A stretch of 64,000 nt of DNA from NCBI GenBank assembly GCA_029168955.1, contig JAPDOI010000150.1, forward strand, positions 1,406,121 through 1,470,120, read 5' to 3'. A program made the position numbers and the translations under genes. This document shows, piece by piece, positions 1-10,617 of this stretch (its first letter is position 1; the number at the start of each line of letters is the position of its first letter). The DNA is from Aplectana chamaeleonis. Its lineage: Eukaryota; Nematoda; Chromadorea; Rhabditida; Cosmocercidae. The notes under the pieces were generated by a model. It saw only the letters and a list, made by a program, of their open reading frames with translations, did no database searches and was not told the DNA's origin.

Positions 1-154
1 AAAGCGTGTAATCATCTGATTACTTTGCTGTGGGTGAGTGAACTTGCCGCACCTTCAAGGCACAGTACACCCTCAGATATGAATTTTGAGATTTTCATGT
101 AATCTCGTAGAAGACCCCTCCTGGACAACACGTGCCAAATGCCAAATCAAATGG

Positions 155-705
155 AAGGATGAATTCCAACAAGTCGTCGTTCTTCAGTCCATTACCTAAC
201 TGTCTCCTTATCCTGCTTTTCTCTCACGCAACGATTGCGAATGAAAAGAAGTTTAGGCCTGAGACAACTCGTCCACCAATTTTTCACCTTCAAAGTCTAG
301 GCATCTTTGAAGAGCCATAACTCTGTTCAAAGGGGGTCTTGGACGATTTCAGAGATACCACTGTGATCAGCGTGTAACTCTCTCCAAGATGAGCCTAAAA
401 TCTGAAAATTAATTTTTTGGGTGTCCGGTGTCACAGCACAACCTTGAAATCATTTTTTCTGTTTTCTTGCCAACCTTGAAAACGGTCCCAAGCTGATTCC
501 AATGATGTCTCTGTAATCGTGAAGACCCCCTGGGAACGGAGTTATGGTCTCTCAAAGATTGAAGGGCGAAAGCATGTTGGACGAGTTGTCCGAGGCTTGT
601 AACGTCCTTCGTTTGCAACCGATGTATGCGAGCCGACCTGAATAAGGAGAGAGGCTGAGACTGAAGGGAAGAACGAGACTATTGGTAGGAAACCATCTAT
701 TATCT
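155..705. repeat. Two partial, inverted MITE-A copies
   Basis: About 155-405 is a diverged reverse-oriented fragment and 425-705 a forward fragment of the MITE-A family, whose full copies lie at 8951, 16446 and 48702. Shared landmarks are the phrase around 'gattccaatgatgtctctg' and the 'ggacgagttgtccgaggctt' block. Both lack intact terminal repeats. Short open frames here are repeat DNA, not genes. Confidence 0.7.
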
Positions 706-714
706 TGCCACTGT

Positions 715-910
715 TGAACTCAAAAGATCGTAAAAGGGGCGTGCCAATGTGGCTTCCTGATGTGGGTGCCCCAGGGTGGCTTCCTCCTATATCTCCCTTA
801 CTCTGAGGAATCGAGAGCTCGCACTTGACAGGAATTATCCGGGGTGAGTCTACATAGTTTAGAATTACGTAGAAATATCAGATTTCGTCCTTGAGCTTGG
901 ACTGTGCCTT
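715..910 (-). mobile_element. MITE-F, reverse partial copy
   Basis: Reverse-oriented relative of 13619-13815. Both share the 'aggaagccac' and 'gtgcc(c/t)' blocks and end in CTTGGACTGTGCCTT followed by TA. The right end abuts the next MITE with only TA (911-912) between the two tips. Confidence 0.65.
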
Positions 911-912
911 TA

Positions 913-1385
913 AAGGCACTGTTCGCGATCAACGTCATCCTCAAATTTTTTATGACAAACGCTTCTCGTGGCTCTCAGAAGCAGAACGGCGTCGAAAAAC
1001 GAGAAGAAAGACGCAAAACAGCTTAGAAAAGTGGGCAAAACCTGCCGCTGTGGGCAAGTCCAGCTCCTTTCAGTCCTTCGACGTGAACAAAGGAACACTC
1101 AAAATCGTGAGATGGGAGATGGTTTCCGATCCAAAGCCCGTTCTTTCCTTCACTCTCAACTTATTTCTTTACTCAGGTCAGCTCGCATACATTGGCGGCA
1201 AAAGACAGAAGTTACAAGATTCGGAAAACTCGTCCACCATTTTCCCTAGCTCAATTTTGAGGGACCATAACTCCATTCCCAGAAGGTCTTGTACGATTCC
1301 ATAAGCATCATTGGAATCATAATTGGACCGGTTTCAAGATAGGCAAAAGAGACAGAAAAGCGATTTTTATCGGGAACAGTGCCCT
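913..1385 (-). mobile_element. MITE-A, full length, reverse
   Basis: The ends are AAGGCACTGTTCGCGAT and ATCGGGAACAGTGCCCT, degenerate forms of the shared terminal repeat. TA lies at 911-912 and 1386-1387. The interior matches the reverse complement of the copies at 8951, 16446 and 48702. Non-autonomous; the frames inside do not look coding. Confidence 0.8.
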
Positions 1386-1514
1386 TAAAGGCATCGTACG
1401 CGCAAAAAAGCGTCTCATTTTTTCATGTTTTTGCGCAGGCAATTCTCTGACATAAAGAGTAAGAGTGGAAAGGCTCCACAAAACCATCGACTGATGCGGA
1501 AAAAACTCATTTTA

Positions 1515-1915
1515 AAGGCAAGGTCCGGTCAAATTTTGACACTACCAAAATTTGGGTTAAATAGATTGGGCTGGCCTAGCTGAACATCGTCTGAACGTTT
1601 CACGAACTCTGAGTCCTTAGTTCTGGAGAAAATAGCCTCAAAGTCAGGGATTACGGTATTCACAGCATGATAATCATGGCTGGAATGACCGATAATTACA
1701 CAGCACTTTTGAAGAATGCGTGGACAACCGCTAAAATATGGACCATGGCGACACTTTTCTGACTTTTCTGGATCATCGGCTAACGAAAGTGGCTGGAATA
1801 ACTTGAAGAAGGCCGGTTTTTACGCAGTCTTCGCATGTTCTTTGGGACTACCTGTAGCATGCGCACCGATTTAGCGGGAAATCTCAAAATCGAAATTCTG
1901 CCCGGACCCTGCCTT
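1515..1915. mobile_element. MITE-E copy 1
   Basis: A 401-bp element with inverted ends AAGGCAAGGTCCGGTC / cCCGGACCCTGCCTT and TA at 1513-1514 and 1916-1917. A second copy in the same family lies at 35416-35786 in opposite orientation, sharing the block about a tgaacatcgtctgaacgttt-type stretch. Nothing coding is seen. Confidence 0.8.
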
Positions 1916-2224
1916 TAAAACGTCTCGAATTATTCACTTCCCACCCCTCCGTCGATTTCGGTATTTCTGGTGCAATACGTCGGAAGTTTTTTTTCGCAAA
2001 CGTCGGATGTGTTTTTTGCTTCAAACTTATTAGGAGGGTGAATTCCTCTTCCCTCTTATGTCACTGGAACTTATTCTAAAAAATGAAGTATCCATTGGGC
2101 AAGTTTGGATGTTAGAATTTACCGGATTAAAAATTTCAAATGCTGGATCATCTGCGCCTGTGATGGCGCTTCTGTTCCTTAGGCTAGATGGTTGGTGAAA
2201 ACTGGTGGCGGATCGCCATTTTGA

Positions 2225-2347
2225 ACCACTCCAATTTCAGAAGCATATGTTTTTGACGCGCAAAACTTCACCAACGTGGTCCGCCGGGCTCATTCATGAA
2301 ATTGAGCCTGAAAAATGGAAATTGGTTTTAAGCGCGAACGATGCCTT
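2225..2347 (-). mobile_element. MITE-W end fragment (reverse)
   Basis: It matches the reverse complement of 3126-3235, including 'aaaaatggaaattggtt' and 'ctcattcatg', and ends at a ...GCCTT terminus next to TA. Only one terminus can be seen. Confidence 0.6.
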
Positions 2348-2558
2348 TAACGTAACAATATATCCCAGAAACTGAAGAGGGATCCCATAATCTTATTCAG
2401 CAACCTAAATAACAGCTCTGTGTGATATTTGAGGCGGAAAAATGTTCTCGACCTCTAAAGTCAGGGAGGACCTGTAAATTTTGAGGCATCAAAAATTGAA
2501 AAAAAAAACTTCCAAAAAGGAAAACGATCCGAGGTTCACTCAGTTCAAGTGAAGGTTA

Positions 2559-3001
2559 AAGGCAGTGTTCACGATGGTTTCCGTTCCCGAGTTTTCCACT
2601 CAAAACAATGCGTTGGCTACCAATTGTCACCAAAATTACGAAGAAACGGCGAGAAACACAATAAAATGTCTTATTTCAGTGACATTATTCCTTGTCCTGG
2701 ACTAGTTGTCCGGTTGGATGAACATGTTCACGGTAGTTGTCACCGGCGAAAAATGGGGCTAACCAAAAATGGAAGAATGTTTCTGGCAGAACAGTGTTAC
2801 CTAGGCTCCGAAGGAAAGAACGGAGCAACACAAAATAGGGAATTGCAGAAGACGGGTCAACATTGTCACAACAAACAGTTCAACTGAGAGTAACGAAGCG
2901 GGGTGAGAGTAAAGGATTTCGAGCCTTTCTGGTGCGTTTTTCTCGGTTTCTTCGTCATTTCGGTTCTACTCGGGGGCAAAACAATCGATTTAGCGATCAA
3001 T
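2559..3001 (+). mobile_element. MITE-B copy 1, right end missing
   Basis: Starts with AAGGCAGTGTTCACGAT after TA (2557-2558). The interior agrees with the copies at 23560, 24048 and (reversed) 15052, including 'actagttgtccggttggatg' and 'ctggtgcgtttttctcggtt'. Homology stops near 3001, so the right terminal repeat has been lost or replaced. Confidence 0.8.
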
Positions 3002-3125
3002 TGTGGTGTGCGCGAAGCGCGCACCTGATTTGGTAAAGGGTTGCTTCCGCGCACACCCCTTGTTACAGAATCTCGGTTTGGAAGATAGTTCCAAACTTGG
3101 CATTTTCACAAAATCTAGAGCAGTA

Positions 3126-3235
3126 AAGGCATTGTTTGCGCTGAGAACCAATTTCCATTTTTCAGACTCAATTCCATGAATGGGCCCTGTAGACCACACT
3201 GATGAACTTTGGCGCGTCAAAAACGTACCGTTATG
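3126..3235 (+). mobile_element. MITE-W end fragment (forward)
   Basis: Starts AAGGCATTGTTTGCGCT directly after TA (3124-3125). It is the inverted counterpart of 2225-2347. This flank is CAGTA rather than TTAA, which helps define the target as TA. Confidence 0.6.
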
Positions 3236-3332
3236 AGGTTGGAATGGGTTAAAGACGAGGAGTCGCCACGAGTTCTAACCAGTCATCTAAAACTTTGTCA
3301 TCGTGTTGATGCGCATGGAATTGTAGAATTGT

Positions 3333-3616
3333 GTGGGACCTGGCTGAAAGTGCGCCAAGCGCCGGGGAACGTGTGCGGAACTTGACTGAAAATGCGCAAA
3401 GCGCAGGGGAGAGTGTGCGAGACCCAACCAAGAGTGCACCAAGCGCAGGGGAACGTGTGCGTGTCACAACTGAAAGTGTGCCAGGCGCGGAGAAAGTGTG
3501 CGGGACTCGACTGAAAAAGCGCCAAGTGCCAGAAAAAGTGTGCGGGACACAACTAGAAGTGCGCCAGGCGTTACGGAACGTGTGTTGGACACAACTGGGA
3601 GGGCGGGCACGAAAGT
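3333..3616. repeat. 42-bp minisatellite, about 6.7 units
   Basis: Units begin near 3333, 3375, 3417, 3459, 3501, 3543 and 3585. Each carries a core like 'ctgaaagtgcgccaagcgc' and ends in GTGTGC. Because 42 is divisible by three, all frames stay in phase. The + strand reads as 14-residue repeats of the type DLAESAPSAGERVR, and the minus strand is also open (3249-3644). Neither frame has splice sites or a poly(A) signal that I can see, so I call it a repeat, not a gene. Confidence 0.85.
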
Positions 3617-4277
3617 GAAGATCGACAGCGCGGTTGCAATTCATCCATTCAGCTAGCCGTTATTGAGCTTGAAAACCGAGAAAATGGGCGTGAACCATGG
3701 TTGTGCTTGAAGGGGTCGGTAAGTGTTATGCAAGGGGGGTCAACTATAGAACTGCATGAACATTGAAAAGTCATATCTGATGTTGTACTGTGCCTTCAAA
3801 AAGAAACCTTCGTTGAAATGAAATGAAATTATCTGACTGTTTTGCTTCGCTACGAAAGGCTCATGAACTGGCAGTGTAGTATCTGTGAGAAACTCGTTAA
3901 AAGAAATGAAATGTCTCATACTATTGATTCGGCATGGGAATATACACGGAAGAAGCGCTACAAACTATGTGAAATTATTCTTCATTGATTTGACTATGCG
4001 CTTGCTTACTGTACAACAAAAATCGAGTGTGACGTTGAGAAACCAGATCACGCACATCTTACTAAGCACACACACATTTATTCGTGTTTTATTCGTGTGA
4101 GTGCAATTCTCTTAGTTGACAACATTCGCATAAACACACTACGTGATGTTATTTCCACTTTCATTATTTGATAGTCAATCGGAAGCGAAGGCGTTAAATA
4201 ATTTACCAGGTTGTCCAATAATTCTTGTCCGAAAATTTCACCATTTCTATTTTTCTCAACTTTATTGAAAAACAAGT

Positions 4278-5291
4278 CTATTCAACAATATAATCACCAC
4301 AATTATCCACAACAGTGGCTCATCGATTCGGCAGGTCTCCGATTCCCTACGCCCAGAACTCCGGGGGCTGCGACTCGAAGAAATCCGCGATGTCGGATTT
4401 AAGGTTGTCGTAGTTGGTGAATTTTCTTCCGGCTAAATGGTGCTTCAGCGGGCGGAACAAGTGGTAGTCGGAGGGTGTGAGGTCCGGGGAATACGGCGGA
4501 TGGGCAACCGTCTCCCAGCCGAGCGTCGCCAACTTCTGCTGGGTCTCCTTCGCCACGTGGGGGCGCGCGTTGTCGTGCAGCAGGTGGGCCGAGGCCCGTC
4601 GGGGACGCTTTTCTCGGATGGCGGCGGATAAATTCTCGAGCTGATCGGTGTAGATGGAGGCGGTGACCGTCCCGCCTTGCGGGAGCAGCTCGAAGTACAG
4701 CATGCTCTTGGTGTCCCACCAGCAGCAGAGCATGATCTTCAGCGGGTGGAGGTCGGCTTTCGGCGTCGTCGGCGGCTCTTCTCCGCGCGGGATCCAGACG
4801 GCACGGTTGGCGACGTTTTTGTAGAAAACCCAGCTCTTATCCCCAGTGACCAGGCTCTCGAGAAACTTCTTGCGATGCGGACGAGAGAGGAGGGACTGGC
4901 AGACGGCCACGCGGCTCTGCTTGTTGGCGTCCGTCAGACGGTGGGGGATCTAACGGGCCAGAACTTTGTGGTAGCCGAGTAAGTTAAGCCGATTGTGGAT
5001 GGTGGACTTGCTGCAGCGGAGCGTCGTCGCCAGTTCTCGTTTGGTGGCTTTCGGCTTCTCCTTGATACAGCGACGGACTTCGTCATGATCCACCGTAGAA
5101 GGCCTCCCGCTGTGCTCCCTGTCCTCGAGGCTCGTGTCGCCGCTCTCGAAACGATTGAACCAGCGGCTGACTGTGCGTTGGAACACTGCATCCTCCTGGC
5201 ACGCTCTGCACATGTTGGCAACCGCGGTGCCCGTGTCGTTGCCCAGCAGCCACTCGTAGTACACGAACGTACGAATTCGACCTTGGTCCAT
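4278..5291 (-). pseudogene. Mariner transposase with three nonsense codons
   Basis: A continuous frame of 338 codons including the terminal stop, close to the usual mariner transposase length of about 340 residues. Residues near 30-65 form a helix-turn-helix region (RTVSRWFNRFESGD, then the SGRPS linker). Catalytic aspartates of the DD34D type are visible in VTGDKSW, HDNARPH and YSPDLTPSDYHLF. Three in-frame stops break it: codon 114 (TAG), codon 315 (TAG) and codon 324 (TGA). Codon 114 falls on the tryptophan of the mariner WVPHEL-like motif; copy 2 keeps TGG there. There is no frameshift, so the copy is young. The 5291 start is chosen because MDQGRIR follows the promoter and matches copy 2. 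Confidence 0.9.
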
Positions 5292-5329
5292 TTTAGCTTG
5301 TACTGGTAGCTAGACGCGGCGACTGCGCC

Positions 5330-5375
5330 TTATATACCCCTAGCGTAGAAGTTTGGAGAACCTTCTAGAAGGTTC
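5330..5375 (-). promoter_or_regulatory. Mariner promoter: TATA box and HSE-like palindrome
   Basis: On the minus strand a GAACCTTCTAGAAGGTTC palindrome (5358-5375) lies about 21 bp upstream of a TATATAAG box (5330-5337), which is about 40 bp upstream of the transposase start. The palindrome fits four alternating GAA/TTC pentamers, the known heat-shock-factor consensus. The same arrangement is kept in copy 2 (55444-55490). Binding is inferred, not shown. Confidence 0.6.
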
Positions 5376-5841
5376 TTACACTTGCCTGGTATTATTACAC
5401 TTCTAAGGAAAATTATAGAATTTTGAAAATTTTTGGACAGGAATTATTGGAAGGCTTGGTAGTTATGTTTGCGAGTCAATATTTCTGAATATTTGGGACG
5501 GGATACACAACCTAACTTTGCGAGGACCTAAGACTTGTGAACCTAAACTGCAAGCATTCGCTTGATTCTAGGTGATATGTGCGTGATCTGGTTTCTCAAC
5601 GTCACACTCGATTTTTGTTGTATAGTAAGCAAGCGCATAGTCAAATCAATGAAGAATAATTTCACATAGTTTGTAGCGCTTCTTCCGTGTATATTCCCAT
5701 GCCGAATCAATAGTATGAGACATTTCATTTCTTTTAATGAGTTTCTCACAAATACTACACTGCCAAATGATAACCCTTCCGTAGCGAGGCAAAACAGTTA
5801 GATAATCTACAATACTTAGATTATCGTGAACACTGCCTTTA

Positions 5842-6495
5842 AAGGCAGCATACACGCTCGTAAGCATAGTCGAGATAACAGCATAGATAGGTCCGCACGG
5901 CCCGTAATATGTCGCCAACGACGTTTGAAGCGCTGAAAACTGTCCAGGATGACAGTATTTGACAATGTTTGAGCAATCTTGCCCTCCACGCCCGTATTTT
6001 CACACCCCTTTGAGTAACAGAATGAGAATCGATACTTGTGAAAACGTGTGATAATTGAGAGTGATAGCACTATCAAATGAGAGTGCACGAGAGAAATAGC
6101 TTGGTTTACTTGAGTATAACATGTTTGTGCACTGATAAAATCCTCCATTTCAAGAGGTCAGCCACAGTAGAGCGGTATTCTCGAAAGTGGACGAGAGTCA
6201 ATAGGTATGTAGACATGTTATACTCAAGTAAACCAAGCTATTTCTCTCGTGCACTCCCATTTGATAGTGCTATCACTCTCAATTATCACACGTTTTCACA
6301 AGTATCGATTCTCATTCTGTTACTCGAAGGGGTGTGAAAATACGGGCGTGGAAGGCAAGATTGCTCAAACATTGTCAAATACTGTCATCCTGGACAGTTT
6401 TCAGCGCTTCAAACGTCGTTGACGACATAGTACGGGCCGTGCGGACCGATCTATGCTGTTATCTCCACTATGCTTACAAGCGTGTATGCTGCCTT
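5842..6495. mobile_element. MITE-C, 654-bp near-perfect palindrome
   Basis: Arms 5842-6124 and 6213-6495 are 283 bp each and nearly identical inverted copies; the loop is 88 bp. The ends read AAGGCAGCATACACGCT and its complement. TA flanks at 5840-5841 and 6496-6497. The left TA is shared with the preceding fold-back element. Frames in the arms are repeat DNA. Confidence 0.9.
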
Positions 6496-6654
6496 TAAGG
6501 TAGATCTCAATGGGCCACCTCTGGTAGCGAAATCAAACAGTTAAATAATTTGCCACCGGCACAAAATTCTCACAGAAGTGATGTATATAGTTTTTCTTGC
6601 CAGAGTTTTCCATGAGTAGGCCAACTTAGGTACTCAGGGTGACGGCCTGCGAAC

Positions 6655-6850
6655 ATTTACCAACTGGCCCGCGGTCTCCGTCCTGCAGCCGCCCGTTTTT
6701 GGTTCGCCCACCAGCTTCATGTCGATGGCCCGCCGACCTTTTTCAGCTGGCTCGCAGTCTGTTTCCGTGGATGGCCGACGCTTGGTTCCCCGGCCAGCCG
6801 CATGTCGACGGACCGCCGACCTTTACCAGATGGCCCGCGATCAATATTTG
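6655..6850. repeat. 84-bp tandem repeat, about 2.3 units
   Basis: Two diverged units (about 6655-6738 and 6739-6821) and a partial third begin with 'acctttt/accaactggcccgcggtc'-type sequence and contain 'ccgccgacctttt'. The + frame stays open across it, with 28-residue repeats, because 84 is a multiple of three. No splice sites or homology support a gene. Confidence 0.6.
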
Positions 6851-7029
6851 TATTATTAGAGTCTGTTTCAGTTCACGTGAACTCCTGTTTTCCACTATCA
6901 CAGCGCGGAGCGGTGGCTTTTTCGTGGGAACCTCCTTATCACTAGTTATATCTCACCGAAGCTCACCGCTCCGCAGCTGGTGATAATCAGAATCGACAGG
7001 TCACTACGGATTGACTAGAGCTTACTTAC

Positions 7030-7280
7030 CTCAAGCATGTCACCCCGGGTCCACGGCGGATAAACGCCCAGCCGAAGTCTGCGGTGAGGAACCACCCTAT
7101 CCGCGAATCGCAGCTGAAGAGCCCAGCCGTGGGGATACCGCTATCCCCTCAGCAGTCAAAAATATGCTGGCCTCCAGAGAGTGACTCGAAGTCACCTTCC
7201 AGGGCCGGCATTATGAGGTCGAATGAGGACCCTAGTGAGATGAGGCACCTTTTATACCGGCTGTGCACGTGATAAGTACG
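7030..7280. repeat. Dispersed repeat P, copy 1
   Basis: It resembles 60595-60800 at several ordered blocks: 'tctgcggtgag', 'cgaagtcacctt(c/t)cagg', a following two-fold GGCATT/GGTATT block, and 'acgtgataag(t/c)acgtt'. It could be an untranslated part of a LINE, but no coding part is attached. Confidence 0.5.
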
Positions 7281-8312
7281 TTACGACGTGATAATTCGTG
7301 ACCACCATCAATTGTCTATACCTACCGGCCAAATCGGAGATGGCGTGGTGCGTTTTGTGGATCGCAGGCGAGCCAATATCCGCTCTGCGTTTGCGTCACA
7401 TGCAGCATGGGGCTCTGTCCTAGATGGGGGAAGGGCACCCAAGATTTACCCTTAAAATTAACAAAAAACCCGATAGAAGTTGCTCGAATTGCTATTGAAA
7501 TTCTGTAGAAATACTTTAACTAATAGCGTTCTCGATACTTATTTCATCTCATTTCTGACTGGAATCCTGAGTGCCCCCCCCCCCCGTCTAGGATAGTGCC
7601 CAGCATGGTTCGCCGCAGGCCGGCACTTTCGAAATGTGGGGCGCCGGCGGTCGTTTTCGGCATAGAGGTTTGCCGGCCGCCACCCTCAATACCTGAGCAA
7701 TATTGTGTTATCTTTATCACCGGTGAGGCTGTTTCCCTAATATGTAGTGTGTTCTGCTCCAGCCGCTCACCTCCGGAGAAAGATGGTGTGTGAATGAAAA
7801 CACACCGCTTTCAATTTCTTTTATACCCTACCCTTTATCAATTGGGTATCATAAATTTTGTTTACCGTGAGAATTCTGTGCCAGTGGCAATTTACAATCG
7901 TCTCGAAAACATTGATAATGATTCCAGGTGTGATTGTAATGTTGTTTTGAGCTTCAAACCAGAGCAAGGATCATTCTCTCATCACAATGCTCAATTGTGG
8001 TATGTTCTTACTGTTTGATGATTTCATGCGTACTATCCGGCGTCGATTTCTGTCCACGATAATGTCGAACTATCCTACAACAATGTGAACATAGCCAAAA
8101 TATGGAAGCGAATCGGGTGCCGCAGTGAAGTTCGAGTTTCAGGAAGTGACTTATGGATGTCGCAGGCAACTAAGAGCTTCTTTCGAGAGTCATCGTCCTA
8201 ATAGATGTCCTTTCTAGCACACACACACCCTTCTAAGATTCCCAGGGGGTCGTCCTGGGCAATTCTGTGCAGGAAAAAACTGTCCCGCTGGCCTTGGGTC
8301 GTGGAGGATTTA
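7281..8312. other. Unassigned stretch with a C12 run
   Basis: No convincing exon. It contains a 12-base C homopolymer at 7574-7585 and the open frames 7596-7793 and 7794-8018. Those frames lack acceptor/donor context or recognisable domains. Confidence 0.5.
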
Positions 8313-8950
8313 AAGGCACTCTGCCAGCGCGTAGCTAGATGCCTTAAATGGAAATCGGAGACGCCCAGGGTTTCGGAGGCATCTAGTCTAATTTTTACCC
8401 GAGATTTTACGTAAATTACGGAAAGTTTAGCCTCAGTTGGTGAAATTTTAGCTACAGCGCTCGTATATTCTTCGTAAATTCTCGCTACGGCACCCGCATA
8501 TTCTACGCAAATTCTCGTTACATCACTAGGTCGATCGACCCACCCAGTCCTGATCCATACTGCGATCGACAGCATCGCCGTTTCTTCGCCACGGCCTGCA
8601 GCATCCCAATGATCAAAATTATCCTCACCATGGTCTCCCAGAGGGTGACACCGGGTCACTCTCCTCGGCCAGCCACAGAGTGTCGAGTAGTCACTCCGTG
8701 ATGTGACTGGGCCAACACAGTTCAAACGGCATCCCTGCGTTCCGCGTAGCCAGCGCGGGTTTAAGATTGCATTTCAACACAGGCTGTCGCCAAATCCGTA
8801 GATTCTCGCTACAAAATTATACCTTGTACCGTCGACACAAGAATATGCGGGTTTTAGCTATCGTAGCTAAAACCCGTAAATTCTCGCTACATGGAATGGG
8901 GCGGCGTTACAGGTCGCGCCCTCGGAGGCATCTAGCTATGCGTTGGCAGA
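8313..8950. mobile_element. MITE-K fold-back element
   Basis: The left end AAGGCACTCTGCCAGCGCG with following 'tagctagatgcc' is mirrored at 8927-8950 ('ggcatctagctatgcgttgg' then CAGAG). TA precedes it at 8311-8312. The right tip is truncated and fused directly to the next MITE (8951). Internal 'aaattctcgctac'-type blocks recur near 8480-8520, 8800 and 8880. Confidence 0.7.
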
Positions 8951-9436
8951 GCAGTGTTCACGATAAAAATCGTTTTTCTGTTTCCCCGCCTATCTTGAAA
9001 AAGGCTCCATGCTGATTCCAATGATGTCTCTGAAATCCAGCAAGACCTTCTGGGAGCGGAGTTATGGTCCCTCAAAAATTGAGCTAAGGAAACATGGTGG
9101 ACGAGTTGTCCGAGGCTTGTAACTTCCGTCTTTTGCAGCCGATGTATGCGAGCTGACCTGAGTAAAGAGAGAAGTTGGGAATAAGGGGAAGAACGGGGCT
9201 ATTGATCGGTAACCATCGCTCATCTCACAATCTCGAGCTTTCATTTGTTCACGTCGGTGGGCGTGTGCTGCGCTTTTAGAGGTTGCCTCGCGCCCCAAGT
9301 GGCAACTTCGAGCTCTTTAGGAGCTTTTCCTGCCTCGTTTGCATGCGTTCTTTCGACGTCAACGTTATAGTGTGCCCCTCCACTACCCATCCCTAGTTAA
9401 AACTGAAACACTTTTTTTTATCGTGAACACTGCCTT
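8951..9436 (+). mobile_element. MITE-A copy, left tip trimmed
   Basis: It starts at GCAGTGTTCACGATAAAAATC without the expected AAG and TA. The right end TATCGTGAACACTGCCTT is followed by TA. The interior matches 16446-16931 and 48702-49183 closely. Confidence 0.85.
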
Positions 9437-9439
9437 TAA

Positions 9440-10080
9440 GGGCAGCTCGTCTCCGTTAGTGCTCGCAATTAGATGGATTGTTTCCAAGACCAGCGACAGT
9501 GAAAGTTGTTATAAAATTACCAATTCTAGATGCAATCATTGTTCGCTCTGGAAGAAGCTGCCTGGATTCTAAAGAGATCTTCTCGAGAATCTGTTGCTTC
9601 GGTGCCGCAGCAAACGAAATTTTCCAGCAGATTCGCGTCAGGCATCGCCTGAACTCTGATAAGATCCTCCCTGCCCGAATTGGCGGAATTTCGGCAGAGC
9701 AGAGAATAAATTTAGTCTGATAAATGGGCAGGGCTGCGATGGTAGCGCGCAAATCGCAACCCCGTTGACCAGTGAAGACGCTAACACAGCACGGCCAGCC
9801 GCCTGGTCCATGAGTCAGACTGAATCGAATACGGAATCCACATGGAATGGAGTGTAGTAGATTTCCAGGTCAATATCGCTACGCGCTACTATTGTTGGCT
9901 TACGCAGAACAGTCGGCCACGCGAACATGCTTATATGGAAGAACCTGGGATGATTTAGAATCGAAATCAGTAAGCGCCGAGGTGATTCATGATAATATTA
10001 CGTGCATGTAACTTACTATAAGAGTCGCGTAGGAGAGAAAATGAAGAGCTATTTTCGATGTATAACAACATGTCACATCT
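9440..10080. other. Unassigned stretch
   Basis: Two overlapping open frames on opposite strands (9456-9752 minus, 9478-9720 plus) occur here. Neither shows a domain or good splice context. I see nothing else. Confidence 0.4.
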
Positions 10081-10481
10081 CGCCAATCACTCAAACGCTG
10101 ACGTCGGACAGGGAACGAGATTCTCATGCCGTAAAATAGCGTGTTTTGTTGTGTCGATTGCGTCCAACACTACTCATTGTACGACACCATGGAAATTTTC
10201 GCTACCTTGAAGAATTCACTCTTGGACTTCGTTGTTTTATTTCAGAAGAGAACTCAAGTTACATGATAATTTACTTATAAGAGGATTGAAACGACAAAGC
10301 ATTTCCAATTTAGGCTGAGTTTCGGTGTGTACAGGCAAATTGAAAGAACATTGTTGTGAATTTTTTCCATGATGTCGTAGAATAAGTAGCGTTGGACGCA
10401 ATCGAAACACCGAAACACGCTTATTTTACGGCATGAGAATTTCGTTCCCTGTCCGACGATAGCGTTCGAGTTCGCCGATCT
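10081..10481. repeat. Inverted repeat, arms about 115 bp
   Basis: 10081-10196 and 10363-10481 are inverted copies. Both contain 'gcgtccaacacta'-like and 'attctcatgccgtaaaata' blocks or their complements. Probably a fold-back MITE. The minus-strand frame 10275-10484 lies inside it and is not a gene. Confidence 0.75.
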
Positions 10482-10617
10482 CATTGTCAGTTCATGCTTA
10501 AATTCGGGTTTTTAGGGGTATGTTTCTAATATGAGCATTAAAGCCGACTACGATAAATCGATTCATCGGTATCACCGTTACCCCTTCCGTTTCATTTCGA
10601 AGTCGAGAAAACTTTCA

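Larger units (their letters stand above)
4206..5459 (-). mobile_element. Mariner transposon, copy 1 (1254 bp)
   Basis: The ends are inverted repeats of about 30 bp: CCAGGTTGTCCAATAATTC at the left, and its near complement ending in GGCTTGG at the right. The host TA is duplicated at 4204-4205 and 5460-5461. The transposase lies on the minus strand (5291-4278). A promoter with a heat-shock-element-like palindrome and a TATA box precedes it. Length and structure fit a classical mariner. Copy 2 is at 55353-56649. Confidence 0.93.
3824..5810. mobile_element. Fold-back element (MITE-D) split by a mariner
   Basis: Arms at about 3824-4060 and 5576-5810 are inverted copies of each other, roughly 235 bp each. 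Both contain the blocks 'gtttctcaacgtcacactcg' and 'cttcttccgtgtatattccc' or their complements. The right side continues into a standard TATCGTGAACACTGCCTT end at 5839, with TA at 5840-5841. The left tip is replaced by unrelated sequence. The mariner at 4206-5459 sits in the loop. The identical open frames in both arms are repeat DNA. Confidence 0.75.

Noticed and set aside
4399..4982. Frames on both strands within the mariner
   Set aside because: They are shadows of the minus-strand transposase in other frames.
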